Positions 1 through 9,400 are shown, counted from the first letter of the stretch. The stretch is DNA of 40,396 nt from Jannaschia seohaensis (GCF_900116765.1 NZ_UETC01000022.1:1-40396); one strand, 5' to 3'. Made by a program: numbers and translations. The notes: a model not told the origin generated them from the letters alone.

Positions 1-48
1 GCCTCGGCGTATTTTGCGATGGCGGAGCTCGACCGCCGGTCGAAGTGA
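1..48 (+). CDS. IS3-family transposase OrfA, C-terminal end only
   Basis: The window opens inside a reading frame that gives 15 residues and then a TGA at 46-48. The next frame starts at the ATG at 48-50, so stop and start overlap as TGATG, and the second frame is -1 relative to the first. This is the usual orfA/orfB arrangement of IS3-family elements, where OrfA carries the helix-turn-helix DNA-binding part and an OrfAB fusion forms by programmed -1 frameshifting. Only the tail is visible, so the assignment rests on position in front of a clear OrfB. Confidence 0.6.
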   Translation, partial: ASAYFAMAELDRRSK

Positions 49-953
49 TGGTGGATTTCATCGAGGCGCATCGTGATGCGCATGGGGTCGAGGCGATCTG
101 CGCGGCGCTGCCGATCGCCCCCTCGACCTACTATGATCACTTGGCGAAGCGGGCTGACCCGTCACGCCTGTCGGATCGTGTCCGCCGCGATGAGGCCCTG
201 CGGCCCGAGATCCGGCGGGTTTTCGAAGAAAACTGGCGGGTCTATGGCGTCCGTAAGGTCTGGCGGCAGCTCGTCCGGGAGGGCTTCGACGTCGCACGTT
301 GCACGGTGGCAAGGCTGATGAAGGACATGGGCATCCAAGGCATCATCCGCGGCAAACCGCACCGGACGACGATCCCGGACAAGAAGGTCCCCTGCCCGCT
401 GGACAAGGTGAACCGCGAGTTTCGCGTGCCGGCGCCTAATATGCTCTGGGTCAGCGATTTCACCTATGTCGCCACCTGGAAGGGCTTCGTCTATGGAGCT
501 GTCGTCATCGACGCCTATGCGCGCAAGATCGTCGGCTGGCGCGTCAGCACCTCGGCATACGCGGGCTTCGTTCTGGATGCCTTGGAGCAGGCTGTCCATG
601 ACCGGAAACCGACGAAAGCCATGGGGCTGGTCCATCATAGCGATCGCGGCTCGCAATACCTGTCCATTCGCTACACCGAGCGGCTGGCAGAGGCCGGCAT
701 CGAACCTTCGGTGGGCAGCGTCGGCGACAGCTATGACAACGCCCTGGCCGAAACCATCAACGGACTCTTCAAAGCGGAAGTCATCCATCGCCGCGGCCCC
801 TGGCGCAGCTTCGAGGCGGTCGAATACGCGACGTTGGAATGGGTCGACTGGTTCAACAATCGCCGCCTCCTCGAGCCTATCGGGAATATCCCGCCTGCCG
901 AAGCTGAGGCCAACTTTTACGCAGCTCTGGAAACTGAAGGCATGGCCGCGTAA
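48..953 (+). CDS. IS3-family transposase OrfB (DDE integrase catalytic subunit)
   Basis: A protein of about 301 residues with the full IS3 OrfB layout. An N-terminal helical HTH_21-like region (CAALPIAPSTYYDHLAKR) is followed by the rve integrase core. The DDE residues are visible: the first Asp in WVSDFTYV, the second in HHSDRGSQY, and the Glu in DNALAETINGLFKAE. The C-terminus ends with the usual WFNNRR-type motif. It acts on the ends of its own element to excise and insert it. ATG at 48 overlaps the orfA stop; a GTG at 45 is also possible. No internal stop is seen, so the subunit looks intact, although orfA lies mostly outside the window. Confidence 0.93.
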   Translation: MVDFIEAHRDAHGVEAICAALPIAPSTYYDHLAKRADPSRLSDRVRRDEALRPEIRRVFEENWRVYGVRKVWRQLVREGFDVARCTVARLMKDMGIQGIIRGKPHRTTIPDKKVPCPLDKVNREFRVPAPNMLWVSDFTYVATWKGFVYGAVVIDAYARKIVGWRVSTSAYAGFVLDALEQAVHDRKPTKAMGLVHHSDRGSQYLSIRYTERLAEAGIEPSVGSVGDSYDNALAETINGLFKAEVIHRRGPWRSFEAVEYATLEWVDWFNNRRLLEPIGNIPPAEAEANFYAALETEGMAA

Positions 954-1092
954 CTAACCGAAATCAGCCCCCGGCAAACCCGGCGCGGTTCAAAGGTCTT
1001 CCTCTCAGCCATCTGCAACAGTCATGGTCTGGTTATGAACCCTGGCCACTAGCAGACCTCTCTTCAAGCGAAACCGTCCCGCCGCCCTATCG

Positions 1093-1227
1093 AATGGCGC
1101 GGTCACTGAGCTGAACAAGGCGCTGTTCCACGGCCCCGTCGGAGACGAATTCAAATTGATCTACCAGCACCGTCAAGCCGCCAAATCCGCTCAGCCGAAG
1201 TCGTTGACCAGACATTACGCGGTTTAA
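1093..1227 (+). pseudogene. Unidentified 3' gene remnant between IS3 and the acetyltransferase
   Basis: The stretch 993-1257 has no complete gene. One frame is open from about 1093 to a TAA at 1225-1227 and gives about 44 residues containing KALFHGPVGDEFKLIYQHR. It has no start codon or ribosome site and reads like the tail of a gene whose front was lost next to the IS end. I do not recognise the family. It could also be chance coding. No hairpin or tRNA-like structure was noticed in the rest of this stretch. Confidence 0.25.
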
Positions 1228-1257
1228 TAAGGCGTACCACGCTGAGTTTCGCCCCCG

Positions 1258-1776
1258 CTATCGACCAACCAAGTCGCTGCGGCGTTCCATCATTATGACG
1301 TCGCGCCATTGACCCGCACACGGGCCATAGCTCATCAGCCCCAGCATGGCCCTTCTGCCAACAACCGAGAATCCCATTTTCGAATGAAGTGCTAGGCTGG
1401 CAGTGTTTTCGGGAAAGACCTGAGCTACCAATGTCCAGTATCCCGCTTTCTCCGAAGTTGAAATCATCTCCTGCAAAAGCTGACGACCCAAACCGCTTCG
1501 ACGTTGATCGTTCGACACGTAGACAGAGATTTCACCGACGCCCCTATAGGTCATCCGCGTGGATGTTGAAGCAACGCCCGCCCAAGCCGCCGGAACGTTC
1601 CTATCTTCCGTAATCAGCGCCAATCCGCACCCTTTCATGTAGCTTGCCGAGAAACTGGTCCAATCATGAGGCTTATCGCTGAATGATGCGTGGCCAGTAG
1701 CGAGGCCCTGCGCATGGATTTCCGAAATTGCTGCGGCATCTTCTGGGACCGGTGTCCTGATTACTTCCGAGCTCAT
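1258..1776 (-). CDS. GNAT-family N-acetyltransferase, phosphinothricin-acetyltransferase-like
   Basis: 172 residues from the ATG at 1776, which overlaps the TGA of the upstream transporter as ATGA, so translation is probably coupled. The fold is GNAT, which moves an acetyl group from acetyl-CoA to an amine. The acetyl-CoA pyrophosphate loop is visible as QRRSGLGRQLL after a strand GVGEISVYV, and the C-terminal part has NTASLALHSKMGFSVVGRR, the region that binds the cofactor in this family. The order resembles the PAT/Bar and ArsN1 group, which acetylates phosphinothricin or arsinothricin. The true substrate cannot be read from sequence. An upstream in-frame start would lie inside the transporter gene and is less likely. 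Pairing with a transporter and a LysR regulator suggests a detoxification or export module. Confidence 0.8.
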   Translation of the reverse strand: MSSEVIRTPVPEDAAAISEIHAQGLATGHASFSDKPHDWTSFSASYMKGCGLALITEDRNVPAAWAGVASTSTRMTYRGVGEISVYVSNDQRRSGLGRQLLQEMISTSEKAGYWTLVAQVFPENTASLALHSKMGFSVVGRRAMLGLMSYGPCAGQWRDVIMMERRSDLVGR

Positions 1777-2978
1777 GCCAGAAATGCCAGGCACGCCAGC
1801 AATAGCGCCATCCCGAAACATGCTTGTGCGACAGCTCCTCCGGTGAGGACCCAGATCGCGCGACCTTCTGCTTCCGTTGCCAGAGCATCCTTGCGCACAA
1901 GCCAGTAAAAGCTGTCATTCGGCAAGATAGCGATGAAGGAGCCAAGGCATATCGCGAAAACGGCGCCGACCTCGCTAACGTTGCTACTGGCAACGATCGG
2001 AGCCGCAACTGGCGAAATGGCGGCAAATGTCGCCATAGATGAGCCCTGCGTAAGCTTGAACAGAACAGTTAGAAAAAAAAGGGCCAAGAGCGTCGCCGCA
2101 CCACTGCCTTGTGGGGCAAGGCGATCGAATTCTACCATTTCGGTCAATACAGCACCAAATGCACTGGCCGCCCCGATCAGCAAGAGCAGCGACCCGGTGC
2201 GCCTTACAGCGCTGTCGAGACAGGCGCGCCTTGCATCAGGTGACGTTTGAATCAACGCAACGATTGCCGCAGTGACCAATGCTCCTTTGGGCATCAGCAG
2301 AAAGTCGAGGACACCGAAACCCGTTTGCCCTATCATACTGCCCGAGACTAACAGTCCGGCCATCACAAAGAACGGCGTGAATGCTTTCAACAGCAGATCG
2401 GCTCTGGCAGTTTCAAGTTCAGAGCTGTCCGCATGCTCAACTGCGACAAGACGGGCCCAGATCGCCCCAACGGCCCAAACAGGTAGCGCGAGGCCAATTC
2501 CAATAAGCATTAATGCAAGCGGATTTATCTCGGGCGAACCGAGAACGCCCAGCCCTGTGGCTACAATCAGCGGTCCAGCCGGGTAAATTAACTTAAAACC
2601 GGCATACGCGCCGAATGCCATGGATAGTTTGTAGCGCCCCGCAGCTGATGAAAGCGCCGCATAGGCGGTATCAGGGCAAATCATGCCAGCACCTGCAATG
2701 GGCGATGCGAGCGCCGTGGCCCGACCTGCTGTATCGGAAGCGATGTTTTGACGGGAAAGCGCCGCCGCCAACGTGAACGAAGGCAGCAGGATTAACGCGA
2801 ATTCTCCCAAGGCGCGCCCGAAGCCAGCGTTAAACCCAGAGATAACCTGCTCCGCGCTGGACCCGCCTACCAGCCCTAGCGTTAGTGCCAGACTGACCAT
2901 CCAGATGACTAGCGGCAAGTCCGGCAAGTGGGATTTCAAGCCCAAGGTCGTGTTCTGGGAGATCTGGCTGTCCGTCAT
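1773..2978 (-). CDS. GntP/ion-transporter-superfamily-like inner membrane transporter
   Basis: 401 residues with roughly ten to twelve hydrophobic segments spread along the length (for example LVIWMVSLALTLGLVGG and ALMLIGIGLALPVWAVGAIW). Two stretches recall the gluconate:H+ symporter (GntP) group: FKLTQGSSMATFAAISP, like the QGSxTVA loop, and GSFIAILPNDSFYWLV, like the late NDSxFW motif. It probably moves a small organic anion across the cytoplasmic membrane, but the substrate is unknown. It is divergent from the LysR gene at 3062 with an 83-bp gap, and its stop overlaps the acetyltransferase start by 4 nt. That makes a two-gene operon likely to be under the LysR protein. Function by analogy only. 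Confidence 0.7.
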   Translation of the reverse strand: MTDSQISQNTTLGLKSHLPDLPLVIWMVSLALTLGLVGGSSAEQVISGFNAGFGRALGEFALILLPSFTLAAALSRQNIASDTAGRATALASPIAGAGMICPDTAYAALSSAAGRYKLSMAFGAYAGFKLIYPAGPLIVATGLGVLGSPEINPLALMLIGIGLALPVWAVGAIWARLVAVEHADSSELETARADLLLKAFTPFFVMAGLLVSGSMIGQTGFGVLDFLLMPKGALVTAAIVALIQTSPDARRACLDSAVRRTGSLLLLIGAASAFGAVLTEMVEFDRLAPQGSGAATLLALFFLTVLFKLTQGSSMATFAAISPVAAPIVASSNVSEVGAVFAICLGSFIAILPNDSFYWLVRKDALATEAEGRAIWVLTGGAVAQACFGMALLLACLAFLA

Positions 2979-3005
2979 TTTTTGCCCGCAATTCTGTTTG
3001 ACTTC

Positions 3006-3038
3006 ATGTCATGTTAAAGTGAGATATGATTCTGACAT
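3006..3038. promoter_or_regulatory. Inverted repeat between divergent transporter and LysR genes
   Basis: ATGTCA at 3006-3011 is mirrored by TGACAT at 3033-3038 in the 83-bp divergent region. This AT-rich stretch is the only promoter space for both genes. LysR-type regulators normally bind dyads in exactly this position, so it is a plausible operator, but the arms are short and the spacing is wide. Confidence 0.35.
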
Positions 3039-3061
3039 AATGAGAAAATCCGGGGATCAGC

Positions 3062-3946
3062 ATGCCTTCTACTCATGCAAAGCCGCCGCTGCGATCTTTG
3101 CAAGTCTTCGAGGCCGCAGCGCGCTGCGGTAGTTTCACTGCCGCAGGAGCAGAGCTCGGGATCACACAAAGCGGCGTGTCGCGGCAGGTGGCGGACCTTG
3201 AGGCCACTCTGGGCATTGCGCTCTTTCTTCGGAATGGCGCCCGGCTGAAGGTTACATCTGCAGGCGAGAGACTGGCGGCTCAACTGGCTGATGCCCTTTA
3301 CCGTATAAGCAACGCCGTAGCAGAAGCAGGACGATCAGAGCAGGTTGTGACCTTGTCGATGCTCCCATCGGTCGCTGTCCGTTGGTTTGCACCTCGTTTA
3401 GGCCAATTTCTTGCCGCACACCCCGATGTCGATCTTCGAATTTCCGCGTCGCGGCACATAGTGAATTTCGACACCGAGGGCATTGACGTAGCGATCCGCT
3501 ATAGCCCGCATCCTGCGGGTGATGTCGAAGCCATCAGACTTGCAACCGAGACAGTTCAACCCGTTTGCTCACCCGAGTATGCGCGCACGCATGCATTGGA
3601 AACGCCAGATGACTTGTACCGCGCTACGCTTCTCTATGGTGATATTCCAGAAGGCTGGTCCGCGTGGTTCGAAGCCACAGGATACAATTCGCCCCCGCCC
3701 TGCGGCCCACGTTTGGGAGATGACGGGGCGATCCTCCAGGCAACCGTCGACCATCAGGGCGTGGCATTGGGTCGGTCACTCTTGGTTTCTGACGATATCG
3801 CGGCAGGAAGACTGGTGGCGCCGTTCTCCCTGGCACTGGATGCGAGCTACGCATACTGGTTGGTGACGCCTAAAGACACACCAAAAACGCATGCCATAAG
3901 CGTCGTGAAGACATGGCTTGTCGATCAGTTCGGGCAGGAGCGCTAG
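3062..3946 (+). CDS. LysR-family transcriptional regulator, GcvA-like
   Basis: 294 residues. The N-terminal winged helix-turn-helix is clear (RSLQVFEAAARCGSFTAAG, then GITQSGVSRQVADLEATLG, residues about 10-55). It is followed by the periplasmic-binding-protein-like effector domain (VTLSMLPSVAVRWFAPRLG onwards), with DLRISASRH and EGIDVAIRYS typical of the GcvA/AmpR branch. It should bind the 83-bp divergent region and control the transporter/acetyltransferase operon, as is usual for divergently placed LysR genes. The length is normal for the family and no lesion is seen. The co-inducer is unknown. Confidence 0.92.
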   Translation: MPSTHAKPPLRSLQVFEAAARCGSFTAAGAELGITQSGVSRQVADLEATLGIALFLRNGARLKVTSAGERLAAQLADALYRISNAVAEAGRSEQVVTLSMLPSVAVRWFAPRLGQFLAAHPDVDLRISASRHIVNFDTEGIDVAIRYSPHPAGDVEAIRLATETVQPVCSPEYARTHALETPDDLYRATLLYGDIPEGWSAWFEATGYNSPPPCGPRLGDDGAILQATVDHQGVALGRSLLVSDDIAAGRLVAPFSLALDASYAYWLVTPKDTPKTHAISVVKTWLVDQFGQER

Positions 3947-3988
3947 GTTTATCGCGTCGCAAAATGATCGTGAGATGGGGCATGACCT

Positions 3989-4460
3989 TGACCTGCCCCA
4001 AGGAAGTGGTCCGGTTTCAGTCTTAGTGCATGACGGGTTTGGGAGCTACGGTTGGTGTGACCGTCGAAGCGGCTCCGGATGGCGGAGCCGGCCACTGGAC
4101 CACCTCCGGCGCTGGCGGTCGATAGCCGTGGGATGAGTGCGGGCGCTTGGTGTTGTAGTGCTGGCGCCAGCTCTCGATCACGATCTTCGCCTCGGCCAGG
4201 CTGTAGAATATCTCGCCGTTGAGCAGCTCGCCCCTCAGCTTCGCGTTGAAGCTCTCGCAATAGCCGTTCTCCCATGGGCTTCCCGGCTCGATGTAGGCGG
4301 TTCGGGCGCCGACGGCGGCGATCCACTCTCTCACGGCCTTGGCAACGAACTCCGGACCATTGTCGGATCTGATATGTTCGGGAACGCCGCGCAGGATGAA
4401 CGGATCCGACAGCACGTCGATGACGTCGGTTGATCTCAAGCGCCTGTCGATCCGGATCCC
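3989..4460 (-). mobile_element. Truncated IS3-family element, 3' end plus terminus
   Basis: The left boundary is set by comparison with the copy at the end of the window. Both have TGACCTGCCCC, then a matching GTGGTCCG(G/A)TTTCAGT(C/G)TTAGTGCATGACGGG stretch that includes the transposase stop. At the other side the transposase reading breaks off near 4457 and runs straight into unrelated coding DNA, so the 5' half of the element was deleted. Confidence 0.7.
4023..4460 (-). pseudogene. IS3-family transposase OrfB, C-terminal half only
   Basis: About 145 residues of an integrase-core transposase, ending at a TAA on the minus strand (4023-4025). The second catalytic Asp (HIRSDNGPEFVAKAVREW) and the catalytic Glu region (EPGSPWENGYCESFNAKLR) are present, then the common tail WRQHYNTKRPHSSHGYRPPAP. 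The first Asp and all of the N-terminal half are missing, so it cannot be an active enzyme. It is of a different IS3 subgroup from the element at 1-992. Its C-terminal tail is longer than that of the related copy at 40341-40396, so the two are not recent identical copies. Confidence 0.85.
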
Positions 4461-4551
4461 CGGCAATTACGCGCCCCTCGTCGAGAACGACGGAGAGGGA
4501 CCCGGGCGTGTGCCCCGGCGGGTGCAGGGCGCGCGCCGGAAATCCTCGGGC
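4457..4551 (-). pseudogene. Metallo-beta-lactamase-fold fragment
   Basis: On the minus strand one frame gives about 30 residues containing ALHPPGHTPGSLSVVLDEG followed by VIAGD. The GHTPGS histidine motif and the following strand-Asp pattern are typical of the middle of metallo-beta-lactamase-fold hydrolases. The frame is open on neither side for long. It runs into the transposase fragment at about 4457 and has no recognisable upstream part, so it is an isolated scrap of a lost gene. Confidence 0.5.
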
Positions 4552-4596
4552 TTTTGACGAGCACGAGCATGGTGGTTCTTTCGCTGGTCTGACCGG

Positions 4597-4989
4597 TCAA
4601 GCAAAGGCCGCCAGTGCAATCAGCACGAATACGATTGGCAGACGCGCTAGCCCGATCCGTCGCCAGCCCTTGTCGGTGTCGATCCCGGACACGGCCTTGC
4701 GCCCCTCGGGATTGAAGACCACCGCCGCCCCTTTCAGCGCCCAGCCAAGCGGCACGCCTGCAATCAGCGCCCATCCGGCCCAGTTTCGGTCCGACGCCGC
4801 GAAGTCCGCAGCCGCAAGCGCCCAGATAATAAGGAGCCCGGCCGCCGCGGCCCAAAACCAAATCGGTCGACGGGCGCCGCCGTAAGCGGACGCCTCGATC
4901 ACTTGCCAGCGGCGACCGAGGACAATCATGCCCGCGCTGGTGGCCAGCGCGAGCGCGGCAAGACCGTAGCCGAAGATCGCTATCCACAT
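4597..4989 (-). CDS. Small membrane protein, unknown function
   Basis: 130 residues from the ATG at 4989, which overlaps the TGA of the CPBP gene by one base (TGATG). An upstream in-frame start would add nine residues but sits inside the CPBP gene. Four hydrophobic segments are visible: IFGYGLAALALATSAGMIVL, PIWFWAAAAGLLIIWALAA, the GWALIAGVPLGWAL region, and the C-terminal IVFVLIALAAFA. I do not recognise a family. The overlap says it is co-translated with the protease-like gene in front, so it may be a partner or substrate of that protein. Confidence 0.55.
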   Translation of the reverse strand: MWIAIFGYGLAALALATSAGMIVLGRRWQVIEASAYGGARRPIWFWAAAAGLLIIWALAAADFAASDRNWAGWALIAGVPLGWALKGAAVVFNPEGRKAVSGIDTDKGWRRIGLARLPIVFVLIALAAFA

Positions 4990-5537
4990 CAGCTCTGCCT
5001 CATTCCGATGTGCCAAAGCCGGAAAGCCGCAACCATGGCGGTCACGGTCAGAAGCACTTGAAAGACGGCCTCGGCTTCAACCGGCATGGGGATCGCCTCG
5101 CCCGTGGCGTCGATCATGAAGTGGAAGACCACCATCACGAGGAGCGATCTGTCGGAGGCGAGATAGCCCCATGTCATCACGATGGACTTCATCAGGATCG
5201 ACCACATGAACAGCCAGAGCACCGGCGGCCCTCCGAACGCGTCGTAATAGCCGGGGATCGCAAAGAGCGGGAGATGCCACGCGTCCCAGACAAGGCCCAG
5301 AACACCCGCCGCCGCAAGGGGCGAGACCGCCGTCAGCAGCGCATCGAGCCCGTAGCCGCGCCAGCCGATTTCCTCGGGCAGCGGACCGAGCAGAAACAGG
5401 AAGACAGCCAGACCAAGCAAAGCAGCCCATTTGTCCCCAGGGATGGCGAACACCGGTCCCGGCGCGCCGCCGAGCCAGAGCACGCCATGCGCGATCATCC
5501 GCGTCGCGGAGGAAGGCGACCCGGGCGCCGCATTCAT
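4989..5537 (-). CDS. CPBP-family intramembrane metalloprotease, N-terminally truncated
   Basis: 182 residues with the three conserved motifs of the CPBP (Abi, Rce1-like) family: PEEIGWRGYG (the EExxxR glutamates), WDAWHLPLF (first His) and FHFMIDATGE (second His). These residues build the zinc-free or metal glutamate-type active site in the membrane. Family members are usually about 250-290 residues, and here only one hydrophobic segment precedes the EE motif, so the N-terminal membrane helices seem lost. The chosen start at 5537 has no convincing ribosome site, and DNA just upstream codes for an unrelated hydrolase scrap. It is likely a remnant, but may still be expressed because a downstream gene overlaps it. 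Confidence 0.7.
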   Translation of the reverse strand: MNAAPGSPSSATRMIAHGVLWLGGAPGPVFAIPGDKWAALLGLAVFLFLLGPLPEEIGWRGYGLDALLTAVSPLAAAGVLGLVWDAWHLPLFAIPGYYDAFGGPPVLWLFMWSILMKSIVMTWGYLASDRSLLVMVVFHFMIDATGEAIPMPVEAEAVFQVLLTVTAMVAAFRLWHIGMRQS

Positions 5538-5705
5538 ACTGCCAGAGATCGGGGCCGATGGGCTCGAACCGCGAAGGCACCGGGCCGGCGTTGGTGGGCA
5601 GGATCAGTGCGCCGTCCTCCAACGGTGTGACCAAGAGAGGTCCGAGCGCCCTGAACACCTTCGCCCTACCGGCAAACGGTCGACGGTTGGTCAGGGAGAG
5701 ACCGG
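5494..5705 (-). pseudogene. Possible serine-hydrolase (class C beta-lactamase type) C-terminal scrap
   Basis: One minus-strand frame gives about 70 residues including PFAGRAKVFRALGPLLVT, GPDLWQ and ARVAFLRDADD. This pattern resembles the C-terminal beta domain of beta-lactamase-related serine hydrolases. No catalytic SxxK or YxN part is present, and the frame changes into that of the truncated CPBP gene near 5495. The resemblance is from memory of the family and is weak. Confidence 0.3.
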
Positions 5706-5745
5706 CGACCTCCGCCGCCATTTCTTCAGCACCTGGCGGCGGAGT

Positions 5746-6422
5746 GGTCGTTTGGTCGAACTGATCAAGCCAACAGAGCGCAAGATCGTCATCACCGACT
5801 TCGAGGACGAGATCGGCCACGGTGCCGGTATCGACTTGCCCAACGTTGGCTCCGGTGTGGACAAAGGGCGGTTCAAGATGAAGGTCCGTCGCTTCATCGA
5901 AGCCCACAGGGACCACATCACGCTCATCAAGCTGCGCAAGGCCGAGCCGTTGGCTGCGCAGGATTTGGAGGAACTGGAGCGCTTCTTCTTGGAGCAGGCA
6001 TCGCCGCCCCCGAAGATCTGGAGGCCATTAAGGCCGAACAGGGGCTGGGTCGCTTTCCGCGATCTCTCACCGGTCTGGATCGTGCCGCCGCGAAACAGGC
6101 GTTCAGCGGCTTCATCGCCGACCGTCGGCTAACCGCCGGTCAGCTTGAGTTTCTTGACCGGATCATCGACGCGCTGTCGGAAACAGGCTTCGTCGATCCA
6201 AAGAACTTCTATGTAAGCCCCTACACCGATATCGATAGTCAGGGCAACCGAGGCGATTTGGGTGCGTCCAGGCTCGTTTTCGTGTCGGACGCGAAAATAT
6301 TGGGCAGGGACCGGCGCGATGTTCCGCAAAACCCGGTCTCAGGGAAGCGCAAGCTGAAATTGCCTCGATCAAATGTAGACAACTCAGATTCCCAGATGGT
6401 TCGGTTAATTATGTGTGCGTAA
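5746..6422 (+). pseudogene. Type I restriction enzyme HsdR, C-terminal remnant with frameshift
   Basis: From about 5746 one frame reads LVELIKPTERKIVITDFEDE and continues through FIEAHRDHITLIKLRKAEPL and DLEELERFFLEQA. This is the C-terminal helical region of type I restriction subunit R, the ATP-driven DNA translocase/nuclease. At about 5998 a single base is missing and the match continues in the next frame as PEDLEAIKAEQGLGRFPRSL, LDRAAAKQAFSGFIADRRLT and GQLEFLDRIIDALSETGFVD, then VSPYTDI. The new frame ends at TAA 6420-6422 after diverging. The motor and nuclease domains are absent, and no hsdM or hsdS is nearby, so this is dead. Confidence 0.75.
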
Positions 6423-6470
6423 GTCGGTCAAAGAGATCGGGCCCACGACATCAATCCGGGGGACCGTCCG

Positions 6471-9400
6471 ATGACCAACGTTACCACGAATTCCAAGCTG
6501 AGCTTCGAGACTCCGACCCAACTGCTGTTTGGCGGCGGCGACCCGATCAGCCTGAGCTATGCCAGCGGCGACGACTTCGTTCTTCGCATCGACGAGCAGT
6601 TCTCGATCGTCGATGAGGATCTGGGGCCGCTCGGGGCGCTGTCGGTGGATGGCAAGATCGAACTGACGCTCGGCCTCGTTTTCGAGGCCTCGCTGGGCTC
6701 GCTGCCCACGTTCAACACCAGCGCCGACATCCGCGTCAACGCGGCCTATGACAAGGTCCTGATCGGGTCGGATCCGGACGACGCCGTCCGCCGGGGCGAC
6801 GACATATTCGCCAAGTTCGACTTCTCGGATTTCGAGGTTCTCGGCCTCACCAGCCGCTCGACCGGACTGGGCACCGCGGACACCTTGAACGCGGGCTCCG
6901 ACGACGAGCAGGTGATCCCGCGCGGCGTTAAGCTGGACCTGATCGCCGGGGCCACGCTTGGGCTGCGCGACATTTACTACAGGTTCCCCTTGGCCCCCTT
7001 CGGCGAAGAAATCGACGATTTCGACCTATTCAACGTGCCCGAACAGGCAACGACCCTCTTCAAGATCGACGAGAACAACCAGAGGGTGAACTTCAGGCTG
7101 GGCGATTTCTTCGAACTCGACCTTCGCCTCCCGACCGGAGCGAACACGAAGGGGGAGTCGCAAGGCTCTACCCTGGTGTCCAACAAGGGGTTTTCCGACG
7201 TCACTTTCGCCGAACTTGTCGGCGATCTCGACCTGATGCTCACGCGCCTCTTGGGCAATATTCCCGGCGTCGGCGCCGTCGCCAAGGCGCTGGAGAAGTC
7301 GCTGTTCTTCAAGGACGAGCTCGATCTGGCGGACTTCGTCCCGTTTCTCGACGATAACCTTCTCACCTTCGAGCTGTCGTTCGTGGACGTCAACGGAAAG
7401 GCCGGACTGAAGGTCACCGAGGAAGTGACGGTCGATTACGGCGAGACGAACGGTATCGAAGGCGTCACCCTCGGCCTGAACAGCGACGACTTCCAGGAGG
7501 AGTTCAACGCCTTCCTGGGCCTTGGAAGCGACTTCGATCCCGGTGCGGGACAGACGCCGCAGGTGACGGTGACGCTGGTCTCCGACAGCGGCACACCGGA
7601 CGACCTGGCCGACGACCGGGTCGTGCAAGGGTCACTCGGCGACGACGAGATCCTGGTTCCCCTGCCCGATCTTCTCGGCGAGGAAAGCCGCGACTTTGTC
7701 CGCATCATCGGCGTCGACGCCTTCTTCGACATCGACGAGGCCCTTGTCACCCATAGCGTCGGGTTGGGCGGCAGCTTCCAGGTCGATGTCACGGTTCTCA
7801 AGCTGGCCGTCAGGGGCGATCTGGGCGAGACGCTGGGCATCAGCTTCGGCCCGGCGGTCGAGGAGACCATCCCCGAAGGCGGGGTCAACTTCTCGCTCCT
7901 CGACTTCTTCGAGCAGAAATTCCTGCTGGAGGGCGGGACCTTCGACATCCCCGACGACGGGAAGCTTTCGAACCCGGGTGCCGGCCCGTCGCGGCTGGAC
8001 CAGCTCGGCTACCGCCCGGGCGCCTTCGGGCCCGCCCCCGCGTCGGAGCGCTACGAGTTCATCTTCTCGGAGATCGAGCCCGAGGGGTTCGACCCGGATT
8101 CGCCCGACGCCTTCGCCGTGCTCAAGGCCTTCGGCGAGGCCGTACAGGAGCGGATCGACCTAGCCAACACCGTGATGGCGCCATTCCTGCCAGATGGCGC
8201 GCAGGAAGTGATCCTGACCGGATCGAACCTGTTGGTGGAGCAGGACAGAGGCCAAAGGCTGGAGGACCCGAACTACACCAACGAAAATCGGCTGGAGCGG
8301 CAATTCGGGATCTGGCCGGCGAGCGACGCGGGCAATGTGGCCAGGGTGCAGTTGCGCGTGCTCGGCGAGGAGGACCGCAACTTCGTGATCGCCGCGCCGA
8401 CCTTCGAAGGGCAGACTTTCGACGAGGGGCTGCGCTTCAGGCTCGATATCCTCACGGACCCCGATGGCGGCGTTGACCCTCGAAGGTTCGTCGAGTTCGG
8501 AGCGGACGCCACGAATTCGGAACTTGGCGACTACTTCGCCGAACGCCTTTCCTTTGCTGTCAGAGCGGAAACACAGCTCCAGAATGTCGACGAATACCGT
8601 TATTCGATCGGCACACAACAGCTGCGTTCAACCGTCGACGAGCGCCCCAACGACGGGGATGCAGCCAATGTACGCGCGGCGCCGGACTTCCAGCCGCTCG
8701 CCATCAACGTCGTCGGCACCGACAAGGACGACGTGGTCGTCTACACCGGGTCGACTTCGCTGCGGCAGTTCCCGCGCACCGAGGCGCCGGTCTATCTCGA
8801 TGGCAATGGCGTCAGCGATCCGCGCGTGGGTGAGCGGGACCTCTTCGTCGGCGACTTCCGCACCGCGCATCCCGACCAGCACATCATCTGGGACATCCGC
8901 GCGCAGCAGTTGCGCGAGCAGGTCGGGGGCACGACGACCGTCGCGAATCCGTTCGGCGACGTCTCGGGGGCGTTCGAGGACGTCGGCAAGACCGCGCCCG
9001 CCACCATCGAGGTCGGCGCCTTCGATAGCGGCCCGAACCTCTTTTTCTTCCGCGCGGACGGCACGCGCGACCACGCCACCAACGTGCGCGACATGGAACG
9101 GTTCGTGCTGCGGCTGGGCGATGGGCCGGACACATTGCGCACCGGCATCGACGACGAAGACTATATCGAGATGGGCGGCGGCGACGACGCGCTCGGGATC
9201 AGCGTCGACTTCTTTAACGGACGCGACCGCTGGTCGCTCGATGGCGGCAACGACACCGCGATCCTGTTTCGCACCGAGATAGGCCGGCTCGTCAACGCAC
9301 CATTCGATTCGCTGTTCAGCGGCGTGCTCTCCGGCGGTCAGGGCATCGACGAGCTGCTGGTCACGAAGGATCCGGATATCGGCGAGCCTATCGTGGGCCA

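Larger units (their letters stand above)
1..992 (+). mobile_element. IS3-family insertion sequence, right part
   Basis: The element comprises the orfA tail, intact orfB and about 39 bp of 3' untranslated DNA. IS3-family ends usually finish in CA, and a plausible right end is the CA at 991-992 (after ccggcaaacc cggcgcggtt). The left end is outside the window, so neither the inverted repeats nor a target duplication can be confirmed. The right boundary is an inference. Confidence 0.6.

Noticed and set aside
2998-3030. Promoter TTGACT ... TATGAT for the LysR gene
   Set aside because: The two boxes are 21 bp apart, too far for a standard sigma-70 promoter.
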